Notes: generated by a model from the letters alone, not told the origin. DNA of 64,000 nucleotides from Cristatella mucedo (GCA_009760855.2 WPIO01000045.1:2683501-2747500); one strand, 5' to 3'; positions 11,021 through 23,334 are shown, numbered from the stretch's first letter. Program-made: numbers and translations.

Positions 11021-11718
11021 GAGTAGCCAATCCATGGCGGACCTTGCGGGCCAACTAGCCTCGACGTTCGACCACTCTCGCATGGCATGCCTAGAGCACT
11101 TGTAAACTGCCTGACTCAACGTCTACAGCGTAGCTTCTACTTGTTGCAATGATTTGTGCTCTATTGATTAAATTTTAAAGGACGGAAGCCTAAATGCCGT
11201 CTATCCAAAAAACATTGCATAATCGCTTTCTGACCACTGGGATCCAGGAACTTCACAACAGCTTCAATCTGGTTAATTTGGCAAGAATTAATTTTGCTAG
11301 TATTGAAATTTGTAGCGATCGCCTGGAATTATTTCAACAGAGAATCATTTCATGAATTATGTCAGACTAAAAACTAGCATTAAAATGAAGAGCCTGTAAG
11401 CCTCTCAGTCATAACGGCTTATACTTACCAAACCTATGTGCATAAAATCTGGGAATGCATACTGTGTTTGCACTCACGGGCATGTTATGTAAGCTAAGAA
11501 CTATAAGCTAAGCCACTAGAAATTGATCAACTTCAATAATGTTCTCGACCATAGATAGTGGCACATTAAATAGCTGTATTTTGGAAAGCGATTCAGGTTT
11601 AAGAGACAATGCTCTTATGACAAACAAATGCTGCAGCAACTTTTCAGTTTGAGCGTGCTGCAGGAGCACTCGACGAGGCTACTAAAGCCGATATCTTCTT
11701 TGTCTATGTAATACTTAC
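11021..11718. other. Intron, no recognised feature
   Basis: No element or exon recognised between the SINE-B copy and the EGF4 exon. Confidence 0.4.
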
Positions 11719-11859
11719 TTGTTTGGCAACTCGATCCCCACCAACCTTCTTGGCAGCCTGAAACACATTTACCCCACGTGCTATTGCACTTCTCTTCTTC
11801 CTTACAGCGGCAGTCTCCGGTTTGGTTGGTAACAGGTCCTGTACATGCTAATTTCAAAT
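11719..11859 (-). CDS. Exon: EGF-like domain 4
   Basis: A 141 bp exon, phase 1 to phase 1 (acceptor CTTTTTTTGCAG/AT, donor ACAA/GTAAGT). It encodes LKLACTGPVTNQTG, then DCRCKEEEKC, NSTWGKC, VSGCQEGWWGSSC and QT. The DCRC...KC...GKCVSGCQEGW.GSSC spacing is EGF-like, and the CQEGWWGSSC loop matches the C-loops of EGF1 and EGF2. Two N-glycosylation sequons (NQT, NST) are visible. Joining from the FTP3 C-half gives YPHG-D-LKLAC; joining onward to 5900 gives CQT-R-SPDL. This is the last cysteine-rich module seen before the protein changes character. Confidence 0.8.
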
Positions 11860-12784
11860 CTGCAAAAAAAGATTGACGGGTACTGCAGTTTTCTGCATCG
11901 GACTGCGATGTAAGGTTGATAATTTTGTATATGGCTGTATTTGAGAAACGGGTTATATGTCTAATAGAAAAATAACCTTAAGAGACACTTTTAAACTATT
12001 AAGTTTTTTAGAAACAATTTACTACAAAATCAGCAAACATTACAAGCAGACCGGATTCTGTGGACCATTGATTCAAATTTAGCAAACAGGCTGTACTAAC
12101 CTATCTCGCTAAGCCTCCTCCAGGAATCAGGGTGTCCTCTTCCTAAAAAAAACCTATTCCTATATGCACTTGTAAATGTGTGTGCTTGCTTAGGTAAGAG
12201 CTCCGCAGGCTTTCTTTTTTAAATTACTCCTAGAACGTGATTAACACTCGATTTCAGCGATCGATCACGGACTAACTAATGAACCCATTAACGTAGCTTC
12301 TTGGGAAAAGAATTGCCTTGAAAATGCTCGACGGTAAACTAGTAGTGCGTTCTCTCCAGTAAATACCACAATTAAAATGTTTTTTTAAAGATTGTATGAG
12401 GAAATTATAATTTTAGTTTCAGCACTAGCCAACTGACTTGGACCTTAGTGGATCGTGTGAATTAGCAGAGCATATTTGAAAGATATACCTTGGCTTGCTC
12501 AGTTTCACTGTTCCTGAAAAGCTGCAAATATGAAAGTGCTCAACAAATAGTTTCTGACAATATTGTATTCTTCATTTAAAGTGCAGCATTAATTAGGATA
12601 ATCACCTTACTTATCCTAATTTTAAGGACTCTAAAGAGAACCAAAGTTCAGTTTCAGTTCAATTTAAGTATATAAAAAATCCCCACGGAACATTTCTGAA
12701 ATCTACCTGACATGTTATCTCAGGAACACCACTGCATACAGATACACTGACAATAGCATATGGGCGCGGCCGCGCTCGCCCGCT
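11860..12784. other. Intron, no recognised feature
   Basis: AT-rich. No exon or element recognised. Confidence 0.4.
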
Positions 12785-12794
12785 CACACACACA

Positions 12795-12890
<96 letters not shown>

Positions 12891-12893
12891 CAC
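12785..12893 (+). repeat. (CA)n(TA)n compound microsatellite
   Basis: About 74 bp of CA repeats, then about 25 bp of TA repeats and a short CA coda. Confidence 0.98.
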
Positions 12894-14632
12894 ATACTTA
12901 CATACGCAAACACATTCAAGATCGTACTCAACACCGTTTTATATTATCCCTTGATTGGATGTGCTCATAAAACGTCAGTGTAAACACTTATGCATTTCTG
13001 TGTTACTCTTTCTTTAGCAGTAAGCTAAAGAACTAAAAATCACGTCAAGTAAAAATTTGAAGTGACAATTATGGAAAGTTAATTTAAGATGTCTAATAGA
13101 ACAGACATATTTATTGGTTTCTCTAACGGGTTTTTTATTTGGTTCAAGCCTAATTTACGAAATTTGGATTTTAAAATTCTGAATAGTAAGACGGTCAACT
13201 TTCACAGTACTAATCCTAACCACTTTGCCGAGTGATCAAATTGCAAAGCCAAAAACTTTACATTATATAGCATTCGTGTTGCATCTTACCCCAGTTGGAC
13301 CAAATCAGTTCGCTCCAAAAACTACCACTGTGGAAAGTAACATGTCCATCGCGATTCATTTCGAGTAGTAAGCAAATCTAGCCTCGCGTCGGACAATTAA
13401 AATATATTAATCGTGCGGCTTCCTAATGTATGCCACTCTTAGAAACTAAGTATTGACTGCCATTAACATCTGTTCCTGTAGTAAGCTAGGTTTACCAGTT
13501 AGTCCTTCCGTCAAGGTAACTGACGCTAGGTCTACATTGAATCGCATGCAATATACTTCGAGTAATGCCGTGCCGGGACAGTAAAGATCCGATTCTACCA
13601 GAAGTATCCTTTGCTTATTCGCATGCGCTGCTAAACGCGTGCGCTCTCAGCGTTAAAGTTAAGCAGAAAAATACTCCAGTTTTCAGGACTGCTTTCATCA
13701 GCAGAGTTGATACATTTGAAAGCCAGCAAAGCCAACTTCGCCGGCTGGAATTCATGCTGCTCCTGCTTTACATTAGCAGCTTACACGCATTAGCAGAGCG
13801 TTCGTGCGATTCCTCAGGCTCAACTTGAAATTCTAAAAATTAACTGAAATACGGTCTGCTCTTCTAAATGTTGACTACCCGAAATGCATTACAAATTCAC
13901 TAACCGGGGCTGAAAAATAATGACTGCAAGCGTAGCAAGCAGTACGGTGGGGTCACATGCTAAGTGATAGGACACTTCGGTAAGCCAATCAAAGTCGTTT
14001 AAAATTGTTAGGGCTTTTTCGGGCGTAAAAACAAAACCTCCTTCACATTCGCTTACTTACTGAGATCTATTGCAGTTAATTTAGTGTGCAGTGGATCGAT
14101 CTCTGAGATTGCCTTTCTTCACCTGACAGTGTTTTTACCACTATACATATAGTATATAGCCATATAGCCATATTGGTTTTTGCGGCAGCCCATACAAATC
14201 CGCATTACAGAGGTCCGACCTAGACAAATTCGGGAAGCTATTAAGCTTGCTACTAAGTCACCGCGTTCGACGTTGACTATTCTCAGACAGGAATCAAACG
14301 CGCCTTTCTGCCATGAAATGAATCTTTTGAATATATCTATAGAAATTTCGGGGCCATCAAATAGGAGCCCTAAAATCCTAGTATAAGATATATCGCACGC
14401 TATATCGTCGCAGACCTAAGTGCTTTTTTTCAGTAAGGCTTTAAACTTGGGGTGGCTTACGACCAGACTTTGAATTGATCGTCGTTTAGTTTTAACTCGC
14501 GCGACGACACTTCGAGCACCTGACTAACAATAAATTAGGCTCTTAATGATGGCCGAATCGTGCAAATTAATATAAATAAGTCGTACTTGATTGTTTTCAC
14601 AATCACGTACGTTGTTAAATACAACTGCTTAC
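12894..14632. other. Intron, no recognised feature
   Basis: No element or exon recognised. An open plus frame at 13565-13828 (contains MLLLLYISSLHALAERSC) has no recognisable domain or flanking splice support. Confidence 0.35.
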
Positions 14633-14854
14633 CACCATGGGGGTATCCAATTATGGACACTTCACAAAGTGCCAAAATTAATTCTGTAGATGCACTGGTT
14701 AATATACCAAGCCTCCGTCCTATTCCTTTTCGACAATCATACTTGCGTGAAAACCGACTAATTACTGCCGTTTGTTCGCATCTTATCCAATCGAAGAAAT
14801 TGGGTACTTCCTGAGTTGTATTTGTAACTACTACGCTAAATTCAGAAGCCGCAC
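14633..14854 (-). CDS. Exon: C-terminal half of FTP domain 3 (partner half not found)
   Basis: A 222 bp exon, phase 1 to phase 1, with an excellent acceptor (TTTTTTTTGCAG/GT) and donor (GGTG/GTAAGC). The translation starts GAASEFSVVVTNTT and continues VPNFFDWIRC, SRKYDC, GIGRRLGIL and ends LILALCEVSIIGYPHG. The order of SVVVTN, GRRLGI and LALCEVSIIG is that of an FTP C-half. It is clearly paralogous to, but diverged from, the 22.0 kb exon. No N-half was recognised between it and the EGF3 exon at 17.5 kb. Either that exon is too diverged for me to see, or it has been lost, or this exon is an alternative partner for the N-half at 37.1 kb. A partial copy of its 5' edge lies 270 bp upstream in transcript sense (15064-15150). 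Confidence 0.76.
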
Positions 14855-15063
14855 CTGCAAAAAAAATAAAATAATAATTGTTGGCAATCAAGATGATTCA
14901 GCATCATTGTCACCTCGTGGGATCTGTTCTTGAGTATAGTTTCTTCACTATTGAGGTTTATTTTTTATCCTTAGTTTCACGATTATGCGAACAGAAAACG
15001 CTTCGATCACAAAATTGGGACCAGTGTTGACTTTGCAGCATTTATTAATAATGAATTTTTGAA

Positions 15064-15150
15064 AAATTGGGTACTTCCTGAGTCGCATTTGTAATTACTA
15101 CGCTAAATTCAGAAGCTGCACCTGCAAGCAAAGTAAAATAATAATTGTTG
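15064..15150 (-). pseudogene. Partial duplicate of the FTP3 C-half exon edge
   Basis: About 87 bp here match 14797-14883 with roughly eight differences. The copy covers ~30 bp of intron, the AG acceptor (at 15122-15123) and the first ~58 bp of the exon. The reading frame is still open: GAASEFSVVITNATQEVPNF, with V-to-I and T-to-A changes against the full exon and the rest silent. It then stops matching before any donor. It lies upstream of the real exon in transcript order, so it presents a decoy 3' splice site with the right phase. It is probably a small tandem duplication; no function is implied. Confidence 0.75.
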
Positions 15151-16254
15151 AAGCTCATAACCTGTTAAATATGCTTCTGGAAAATTTTAATAATTCGTTG
15201 CGTGGGTATGTTTCATGTAAATCTACTATGGATGGTTAGCGCCAAATAAATTTGATAAAAGGTGGACAATTTGTATTTGGATTACGAATCTGTAAAACTT
15301 TCAAAGATTCGTCTATAAATCCTGGTGATGTAATACTGACATCAATCGTAAAGATTATAAATAATGAGTAAACTATTGCATAAATTTAACAACAGGCGCT
15401 AATTTGAAAGACGGTGTTTTAATTATTCATTGCTCGTCTTTAAATAAATATTGCATGGGTAAAAACTGATGTCTTGTATAGGAAATGTGAACTGCCTATC
15501 AATAGATTTAGAATTAATTGGCCTTGAAATCCTCCACTGGGAATCTTTAGCTAAAAATCAGCATCCTTATTTGAAATTATGTAATTTTAAGGCTTTCCTT
15601 GAAGGCGAACGCAACCACTTTGTATAGGGCGACGAATTAATTCAAGAAACTGGTATAAATGAACGCTTCTTAGTTCGTAGTGTTGACGCGAGAAATTGCA
15701 TGGTATACGATGCGAAGACTTAATACTTCGTAAGATGAGGTTTTCCTTTAATTTGATGGAATTATCCAAAATTCAATTTTTAAGCATATGAAAGTTAAAA
15801 AAACCTATTCGCTTATTGAATTCTGTGTAAACTGCCGCCTTGTTACAGTACTCGGCATGTTAAATAAGTACGTAAATCTGTACAAATCTTGTTGTAATCA
15901 GCTTATTTGACTAATTGTACACTGCCCTTTAAAGCTGCAATTATTAACAATGAAATAGGTTTACCATTAGCCAGATAATGATAGGATAGAGATTACAACG
16001 GTTCCTTAAATTTAATATGACCACGGTAGGTCACAATGTCTTGTTTGGCGGCATAGGAAAGCCAAACAAACTTTGTAGAGGTACTGTAATGAATTCGGCT
16101 TCATCGAGTTCGAGGCTATAATTGGTGGTTCATAATAGCAACCCCAGGTGGTTTAGCAATCGACTGTTTGGGGCGAACAGTATACCATATACTTACTTGA
16201 TTCATATAGGGGTGCTCTTCAGTGCTCGCCGAAACCCTAACTGACAACATGCAC
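15151..16254. other. Intron, no recognised feature; expected place of a missing FTP N-half
   Basis: I looked on the minus strand for the N-x-A, QSST, AVDG, C-T/S-x-TN and NPxW signature that should precede the FTP3 C-half and saw none here or up to 17527. Confidence 0.4.
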
Positions 16255-16377
16255 GTTCGCTTAGGTGCTCCTCCAGCATGATATAACTCACCATTCAATC
16301 GCGATTCCCTTAGCAGAAAATTTAAAGCGCCTAGAAAGAGATTGAGTTCTCTGAGGGTGCTTTATCAAGTGCATTAA

Positions 16378-16425
<48 letters not shown>

Positions 16426-16428
16426 ACT
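16255..16428 (+). mobile_element. LINE-A, 3' terminal fragment with long (ATT)n tail
   Basis: Carries CAGCATGATATAACTCACC, CGCCTAGAAAGAGATTGAG and TTCTCTGAGGGTGCTTTATC. It ends in about 48 bp of (ATT)n at 16377-16424, the cleanest tail in the window. Confidence 0.88.
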
Positions 16429-17527
16429 CACGTTGCCTACCTACAGCTTTAATTGTGTTTATCATCCATCGGCAAGGTCGAGTACCGTTACAAGCTAGGC
16501 TCTATTTGAGGCTTGATGACGTTTTTGCTAGGGACCCCAGTGACACCAAAACTTGGTAGAGATTCATGGACCTGCCGTGATAAAAAGAAGAGAACAGGCT
16601 GATGTGGTAAATGCCAGTTTGCTCTATCAGCATCCAAAGGGTGAAGGTCTTAAGGCCTAAAACGATCGCAAGTCCGGCCGTAGTTATCCTAAGAGGCTAC
16701 CTGGCTAGTCCGGCTTCAAACCTAGCTTGGTCTACACATGGCTAGGCCGCATACGCCTACCAATTACCACGGCGACAGTAATCGTCGACGGTCTCAACTT
16801 TGATTCGTCGAAAGACTTGGCGATCACTGAGGTTTACGAGCTTGGCATGGATCTCTGATATGAGGATCCTTCTTCTCTTTAACCCTGTGTCGTTCGACAG
16901 ATAGGTCGTAGCAATGACCATCGACAAGCCCATACCCGCGGTCCCTAGGTAGGCTTGCTCAATAAAGTTGGCTTGGCAGCCCTGCTGAGTGAGCCAACTG
17001 ACGCTCATCCGTAGCTTGCCTACGCCTAGTGCCATCACCGTTGTGCGATTATCAGATGATGTGCGATCATCAGATTATCAGATGATGTGGAGCCTCCCAG
17101 CACATCGGCTCAGTGCACTCTCTCCCGAATCTCTGCATCAGTCGCTTGTGGCACTTCAGGCCACTGCGGCCAGGACTTGCCCCGTTTGACCGTCCGGCGG
17201 AGGCCCCCTCACCATTTGCCTCCACGGCAGCTTCGTGATAGGAGCCGAACTCCCGCTGCCCATCACGACAGGACCCGCTACGACTGACTAGTACCCTGAC
17301 CGTCGACTCGGGTGCCTTCGAGAGCGGCCCCACGTCGTCCTTGGTTCCTTACACGGTGAGGACCCGAATGACAGCTACTGCCTCTCGTTGGTGTTCCTCT
17401 CTCTAGCTTGCCCCTCTTATCCCTTACACAGCCCTGTCATGTGCCCAAAAACAGTGCACTTTTTTATGATGACAATTCTTAGCTGCATATTTGAGGTTTT
17501 TTGACAGAGGCTTTACTAGACTCTTAC
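16429..17527. other. GC-richer block of unknown nature
   Basis: Base composition rises sharply from about 16440 to 17420 compared with the AT-rich introns on both sides. Several overlapping frames stay open (for example minus 16757-17038, minus 17070-17333), as expected for GC-rich DNA. I recognise no domain in them. A short local repeat, ATCAGATGATGTG twice, lies at 17054-17092. Confidence 0.4.
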
Positions 17528-17686
17528 CTACTGGTATCCAACAGTCTGGAGGTAGGCGTGCTCTGTCAGGACAATTGCTAAACTGGCAGCCTCCGAACCC
17601 TCCACAAGTGCCATTGTGCTTGAGGCATTGCTCGGAGCCGCAGCTATATAGCAAGCATCCAGGACCAGTGAAGCCACTCGGGCATT
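17528..17686 (-). CDS. Exon: EGF-like cysteine-rich module 3
   Basis: A 159 bp exon, phase 1 to phase 1, with strong sites (acceptor TTTACTTTCAG/AA, donor AGTAG/GTAAGA). It encodes CPSGFTGPGC followed by LLYSCGSEQC, LKHNGTCGGFGGC and QFSNC, ending PPDCWIPV. The CPSGF.GPGC block is an EGF C-loop; the rest is a second disulphide-rich unit of EGF/MEGF type with closely spaced Cys and Gly. It follows FTP2 in transcript order, and the next exon expected would be an FTP N-half, which I did not find before the FTP C-half at 14.8 kb. The exon lies immediately left of an AT-rich stretch and right of a GC-rich block of unknown nature (16440-17400). Confidence 0.75.
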   Translation of the reverse strand, partial: NARVASLVLDACYIAAAPSNASSTMALVEGSEAASLAIVLTEHAYLQTVGYQ

Positions 17687-19959
17687 CTGAAAGTAAACAC
17701 AGAAAAAAATGGTGTAAGGACTGTTGCAGTCTTTAGCAACAAGTCAAGCAGTGGTCAGAAAGCAATCTCGTGTTAATGTATTGAATTATTATAAATTAAC
17801 AAATTAATATAATATAATAATATAATTATTATCAGACGGTCTTATTTTGAAGTAAAATTGTGTTTGATCATCGAAGCATGTGTAAATGAAATGTGTCAAA
17901 TTATATCAACACATCTTAAGAGACCTTAGGCTAGAATACTTGTGACACCACAAACCTGCTGCATCCAGTACTGATATTCTGGTAAGACTACTATAAATCA
18001 CTACATGTTGAAGAAAATAAACTAGAAAACTTGATATAGCGTTAGACACCGCCTCCACCTTAAATTTTTCTATATGACTGACAGTGAGTAGCCTTCAAGA
18101 AACGCATTTGTTCATGGTTCTTTAACCGACTTTTGAGTTAAACACATTTTCTCGCTCCAGTAAGTTTACAGGAGATACTTTCTTTTCAGGTTTAGCGTAT
18201 AATTTCTGTTTTTCTGACCGCGTCAGCTAAACTACGCCTCCATAAGCCCATCATTCGTAGGAGATCATGCCTGTTGCCTTCATGCATTTCCAAATCCTGC
18301 TACTGCTGTTTTCTGCTGAAATCACACCGTCCCTTAAGTTTAGATTTTAAAAAATCTATCGAAAGTTACAGGGGTAAATTCATGGTCATTAGAAGATATT
18401 TATATAGTATAATTTCTGATAAATGATCAATAGTAAATGCTTAATTAATGAACGGATAAATGTATGCATGCTTTGAATAGTGTGTTCTCTTTAAGAGGTC
18501 GGGCAAAATAACTGACGACTTTGCCAGTGCTTTGTGTCGAGAAAAAAGGAAATTTGACGCAATGCTCAAAGAGAGCCCAATCTCATTCTGTGCACTTTCA
18601 TGATTCGTTTTAAAAGGCTATTTCGCTAATTAGCAGTAACATTCGAAATTCAATAATTATTACTTATGTGAGATAATTCACGGTCGTTCAAAGCAGATAA
18701 GAAGAGGTATTTGTATTGTAAATACCACAAGTCAAGTTGTAATTGACAAACTTTGTGCCCTCGGTGGCGCTCATAAGAACAGTAACCTAAAATTGATCGA
18801 TGTTAATTATGCCCGTTAGGAAAGTGTTTGCAACATCTATTGGGAATCAGCCGTGAAAATTTCAAGGACTTCTATAGACTGGAACATGTAGCAGCAGTAA
18901 GTCGCTTTACTTTTTAAGGTAACCTCTGTGAATGCAAGCTGTGTGAAGAAAATTTGTGTTTGTGTGTAAACCAGCGATTCTCGACTCATGCTCGGGTTGG
19001 AAGAATCATCCGACGCTCATTTATTAAGAAAAAACCAAAGGTTTAGTGAAACTACTTAATATATTGATAAAAATAGCCATTTACTTGCCCTCGGAAAAAA
19101 TTTCATTTTGTTATCAAAACGGGAGAGGCTGGAAATGTGTAAAAGTGCTTCAGAATATTTGGCCTAACCTCTCTTCCTGATCCACTGTTTCAGGTTGAAA
19201 AAAGATTCAATTGTTTAAGATTTAGATAATAAAAACACTATAATCATACCCTCTTTTGAATTCAATTTTTATTTCAACATGCATTCACTTAATAATACAC
19301 CAAACTTTGTCAAAGTTCAAGTTCCTTAGCAGTTAGATTGTTAAGCTTTGGTAAGATATTTTCGCATCCAACATTAAAATTATTTGCATTTTAGGAGATT
19401 GTCTTTATGAAAGTGTACGGTCCATCAGATGAAGAGTGACATCGAAGATGTTTTCGCCACATGCTGTGCAGCGGTTTTGTGCTTGGACAAAATGTGTCTC
19501 CAGAGCATGTAGTTTCTATCCGCAGCATGTCCAAATTTTACTGTAATTTTCTTTTTTTTCAAAGCCTAGAATTGACTGCTGGCCGGCATCTTTAACCAGC
19601 GACATGGTGGCATTAGAAAATTCAGATCATTTCATGGTTCACAGCAGCACCATGTAAGGCCTTAAGTACTTTCTTTTTAGGGTTTATGCATAATAGAAGT
19701 GTCAGGCTGTCACAAAAAGCTTGGCACGCCTCCTCATGTGAGACGCAGTGCTGCCGTGAAGCCATTCACCAGTCGATGGTCGAGAAAATTACAGTAGTTA
19801 ATTACCGCAGCCGACAAACATAGCGTGGACAATATCAAAATTCGGAAACACGGACTAAGAACAAGTAACAAACGGGTCCAATATATATTAGTCCTGAATG
19901 AATACTATTAGCTGAGGTACAGCAAATCAGCTGTAGTCTGCAGCTGATTGGCTGAGGTA
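17687..19959. other. Intron, no recognised feature
   Basis: About 2.3 kb of AT-rich sequence with no exon, SINE or LINE that I can recognise. Confidence 0.4.
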
Positions 19960-20118
19960 ATAATAATAATATAATATAATTTATTTATATAGCGTCCCAA
20001 GAGAACTGAATCACTATTCAGGCGCTTCATATATGCCTCGGGGCTTGAGCCCATGACCTCAGTGAGACTGCGGTTGGGGCGAGCACCTTAACCACTAGAC
20101 CAAACCAGCTAGGCAGGT
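19960..20118 (-). mobile_element. SINE-A
   Basis: On its own strand: A box TGGTCTAGTGGTTAAGGTGC, B box GGGCTCAAGCCC, CATATATGAAGCGCCTGAAT, tail GATTCAGTTCTCTTGGGACG and then an AT-rich end with TAA repeats. Confidence 0.85.
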
Positions 20119-21883
20119 ACAGCCAATCAGCTGTAGTCTGCAGCTCCAAGAATAGCCGGTCTCCTGATTCCGGCAGTAATGCACTGAAGGTCAAGGTGAA
20201 ATCATCCGGCACAATGGCTGTGTAGTGGATTCAGCCAACACTCCACACTATATGCTATAAACTAGAAATAAATCTAGATCTCTTGGTGTTCTTTAAAAAT
20301 TTATGTTTAACTACATTGACGTGAAAAAGCGAAACGATGCAATTAAGGTCATTTCTGTGATTAGCTGGATCCTTAAAACTTTGGGGATCAGGAGAAGGAT
20401 TACTGTCACCAATTAAACACTGCAAATCTCATTACCTGAACTTTAATTTGCATGGTATATTCAGCTGCATTATTAGACTACGATTTAGTACGATTGCAGC
20501 TTAAACAGATTTCTGAGGAAATGGACGGAATTTAACTCCTACCTAAAAGCCAACTTTTGTCTTTCATCTTAGCAAAGCCTAAACAATAGCAATACTAAAT
20601 AGAAAGCCATACTACATCACCGAAAGCTAAATTTTCGTATAAATGCTTAAATATGCTATATGAAAGAAGCTACATGGGCTACTTCCAAAATTTGCAACCA
20701 GTGAGAATTGCAATCAAGCGAACGAGTTCAATTGTTACGGGAATTACAAATACGATCGTAAGAAATTCTTTACTACGCCTATATTTGAGAAATCTAATGG
20801 TAGGAGCTTTTTACTATAACGTCACGTCAGCATATATTAACATTTGGAACCGTACGACTTGATGTCATGGTCGTTCAAACACTAAGGTGAGGTCTAATCT
20901 AAGGTATCATTACATCAGGTCGCAACGGCTATTAGTATGCTTGGGAAATATTTTCAATCGATAGCCCTGAGCCCAATTTCAGATTTTAAAACCAGATTTC
21001 AAACTATTAAATTTGCACCAATATTTTAGTGATCGCTCATGAAAGCGTGAAAAGAAGAGGTGTAATAAATTACCTAAGTTTCAAAATTCGTAGAATTAAT
21101 GCCTTGATGTGTATTTTTTCGAGAACTCAAAACATATAACTACACAAGTCAGAAGAAGTGTAAATTTTTTAAATCCGCAAAGGAGAATATGTTGAATAAA
21201 GCTAATGTGCTCAGCAACATAAATGTCATTTTTATTCTAACATTTTGCCGGTCAGCTGGTCTACTGGAGTTGATACAGCAAAGCAACAATTTAAACATTT
21301 TTACTGTGCCAACAACTTTTGGCAAGAAATTTCTTAGAGTGACCTTTGGGCAGCTTTTGGTGATCCGTGTGAACATTTCAGCTATGCATGCTGCAAGGGA
21401 GATGATTGAGTAAGAAGTGTTGGAAAGTATAGACTAACAAAACCACAGGCATAGACGAATTTAATATGGATAAAAGTTAAAGCCTGGATTATTCTTGACT
21501 GTCAAATCCCTAGTAATAGTAAGCGAGTTTCATAAAAAAGGAACTATGGATCATGGGGGCGGGAATTAATATTCAAAGAAGGTCTTTCGAAAGGCATGGG
21601 AAGTTAAATTATAAGCTCTAATATATATCTATTGAAAGTAACTTACTTGGTGGTGCGATAATGCTGATCAGAATGAACCCTGTTTCCATTGGATCTAAAT
21701 ACTGCAGAGAGAACTTGCAGAACAGAAAGATACATAGGTGCTTCTTAAGTCAGTATTTTGCAAATATTCCCTTAACGTTGAAACTGAGATCTAATAAATT
21801 ATTAACTTTGAAATTTACTCGCTCGATTTATTTTTTGCTCCAGTGCGTTATTATTGTCTAGAGAGATTAAATTTGATGATTAC
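20119..21883. other. Intron, no recognised feature
   Basis: AT-rich. Short frames at 20653-20862 and 21149-21413 lack any recognisable domain. Confidence 0.35.
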
Positions 21884-22108
21884 CATAGTATCTGTAGCCA
21901 ATAACCATTACTTCGCACAGAGTGAGTATCCTCTCAGTACCACCGGCCATAGCGATTTCCACGAATCTACCGACAGAGAAATTATCGCATCGGTATGTCG
22001 TCGTTCGTAAGTTTGATGTACCATTTTGAAAAGCACATATGTGTCCCTTATCTGCTGTTGAATTCGTATCATTACTAATCCTGACGTAAAAATCTCTTAG
22101 CCTTTGTT
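21884..22108 (-). CDS. Exon: C-terminal half of FTP domain 2
   Basis: A 225 bp exon, phase 1 to phase 1 (acceptor CATGTTTTAG/AA, donor CTATG/GTAATC). The translation runs QRLRDFYVRISNDTN, GHICAFQNGT, TTTYRC, SVGRFVEIAMAGG and ILTLCEVMVIGYRYY. The RLxxFYVxISN start, GRFVEI strand and LTLCEVxVIG finish are the standard second half of an FTP lectin domain. There are several potential N-glycosylation sites (NDT, NST, NGT, NFS). The exon follows the 37.1 kb N-half in transcript order. Joining to the next exon gives RYY-E-CPSGFTGPGC, so the EGF3 module follows directly. This pair is the only complete FTP domain I could assemble in the window. Confidence 0.83.
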
Positions 22109-22194
22109 CTAAAACATGCAAGCAATCTGAGCTTGACATTGTGTCTAGGATTACGAGGACTACTGTTTAGGTGCGTCTCTAGCGTAATTTAGAT

Positions 22195-22835
22195 AATATT
22201 AGCCTTAATAATAATATATTTTTAAAGTGCGCTCTAAGAACCAAATCTCTGTCTAGGTACTTTACAGGCGCTGCATCTAAAGCATTACCGGATATTTGCG
22301 GTAACAACCCCAAGCAGCACACATAGTTTAAGCAGGTGCATGCACACAATAGACAAATCACAAAGAGCCTCAAAATTATGTAACAAAACATTGCATTATA
22401 AGCTCTTTTTTTAGTGTTGTCATGTCAGGGGACTTTTTGAAGTGCAGCTGTAGTGAGTTCAAGGCTTTGGAGCATCCGAACTGCAGGCGCAGTCTCTAAT
22501 GGCTTCAAGGTTTGTACGAGGTATGGCAAAAATATTTGAGTCAGAACTGCAGGTTTTACGAATCTTCACCTGTTCACCTCTGGGAATTAGTTCTGTTAGG
22601 TATGCTGGAACCAGAGAAAGAAGAGACCTACAATAGAGTGACAGAACCTTTAATTCAATGCATGCTTGATTAGGAGCCAGTGCACGTTGGCGAGAATGTG
22701 TGTGATGTATAAATTTTAAATTTCACGACAGATTTGCCTAGCTTCAGCCTTTTGCACCAACTGTAAGTGCCTGATTACACAGGCCGGTAGATCCGCAAGC
22801 AGGAAGTTACATAAGTCAAGACGATATACTTTGTC
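22195..22835 (-). mobile_element. LINE-A, old 5'-truncated copy
   Basis: Reversed 3' UTR (GTCTAGGTACTTTACAGG), then degenerate matches to the C-terminal region (GTTCAAGGCTTTGGAGCATC, AAGGTTTGTACGAGGTAT). It ends near 22830 in the QLVQNSAARL-equivalent region. Confidence 0.75.
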
Positions 22836-23334
22836 TTGCTACACTAATGTAGTAAGGAATCTATGCACAGGTATTAACTCTAAGAGTGGTGATCATAAAA
22901 CCAGGACTAAAAATATATATATTGCCCTAGCAATAGACAATTTCGATTCAAAAACTTCTAAAAATACCTCGTTAAGTGAGATTAAACCACAATGACAATT
23001 ATTAATTACGTACCTTGCAATTTTGAGAGGTCAGATAAGGCTAGATTAAAGAAACCACTTATTTGCTTAAATACGCATATCAAAATATAAACAACGTATA
23101 GAATTTCTTAACCAAAAAATGCAATTATAACATCCATTATATTACCTTTTCAATGTAATTGAACTTGTGTCATTTTTTATTTACCAGCTTTATTTGCAAC
23201 GGAATGAGCCACAAGATGTTAGAAGGCTTCCAAGTCCTAAATAACAATAGCTATGTATAGACTCACTTATGATTGGATTAAGGCGAATGATTTTCTGCTC
23301 AAGATACTCAGCTGTATTAGTCATTGAAACCGTT
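22836..23334. other. Intron, no recognised feature
   Basis: AT-rich, nothing recognised. Confidence 0.4.

Noticed and set aside
12659-12954. Frames rich in CV/YI or HT repeats on both strands
   Set aside because: Translation of the (CA)n(TA)n tract.
14560-14814. Plus-strand frame opposite the FTP3 exon
   Set aside because: Shadow of the minus-strand exon; no domain and no splice support on the plus strand.
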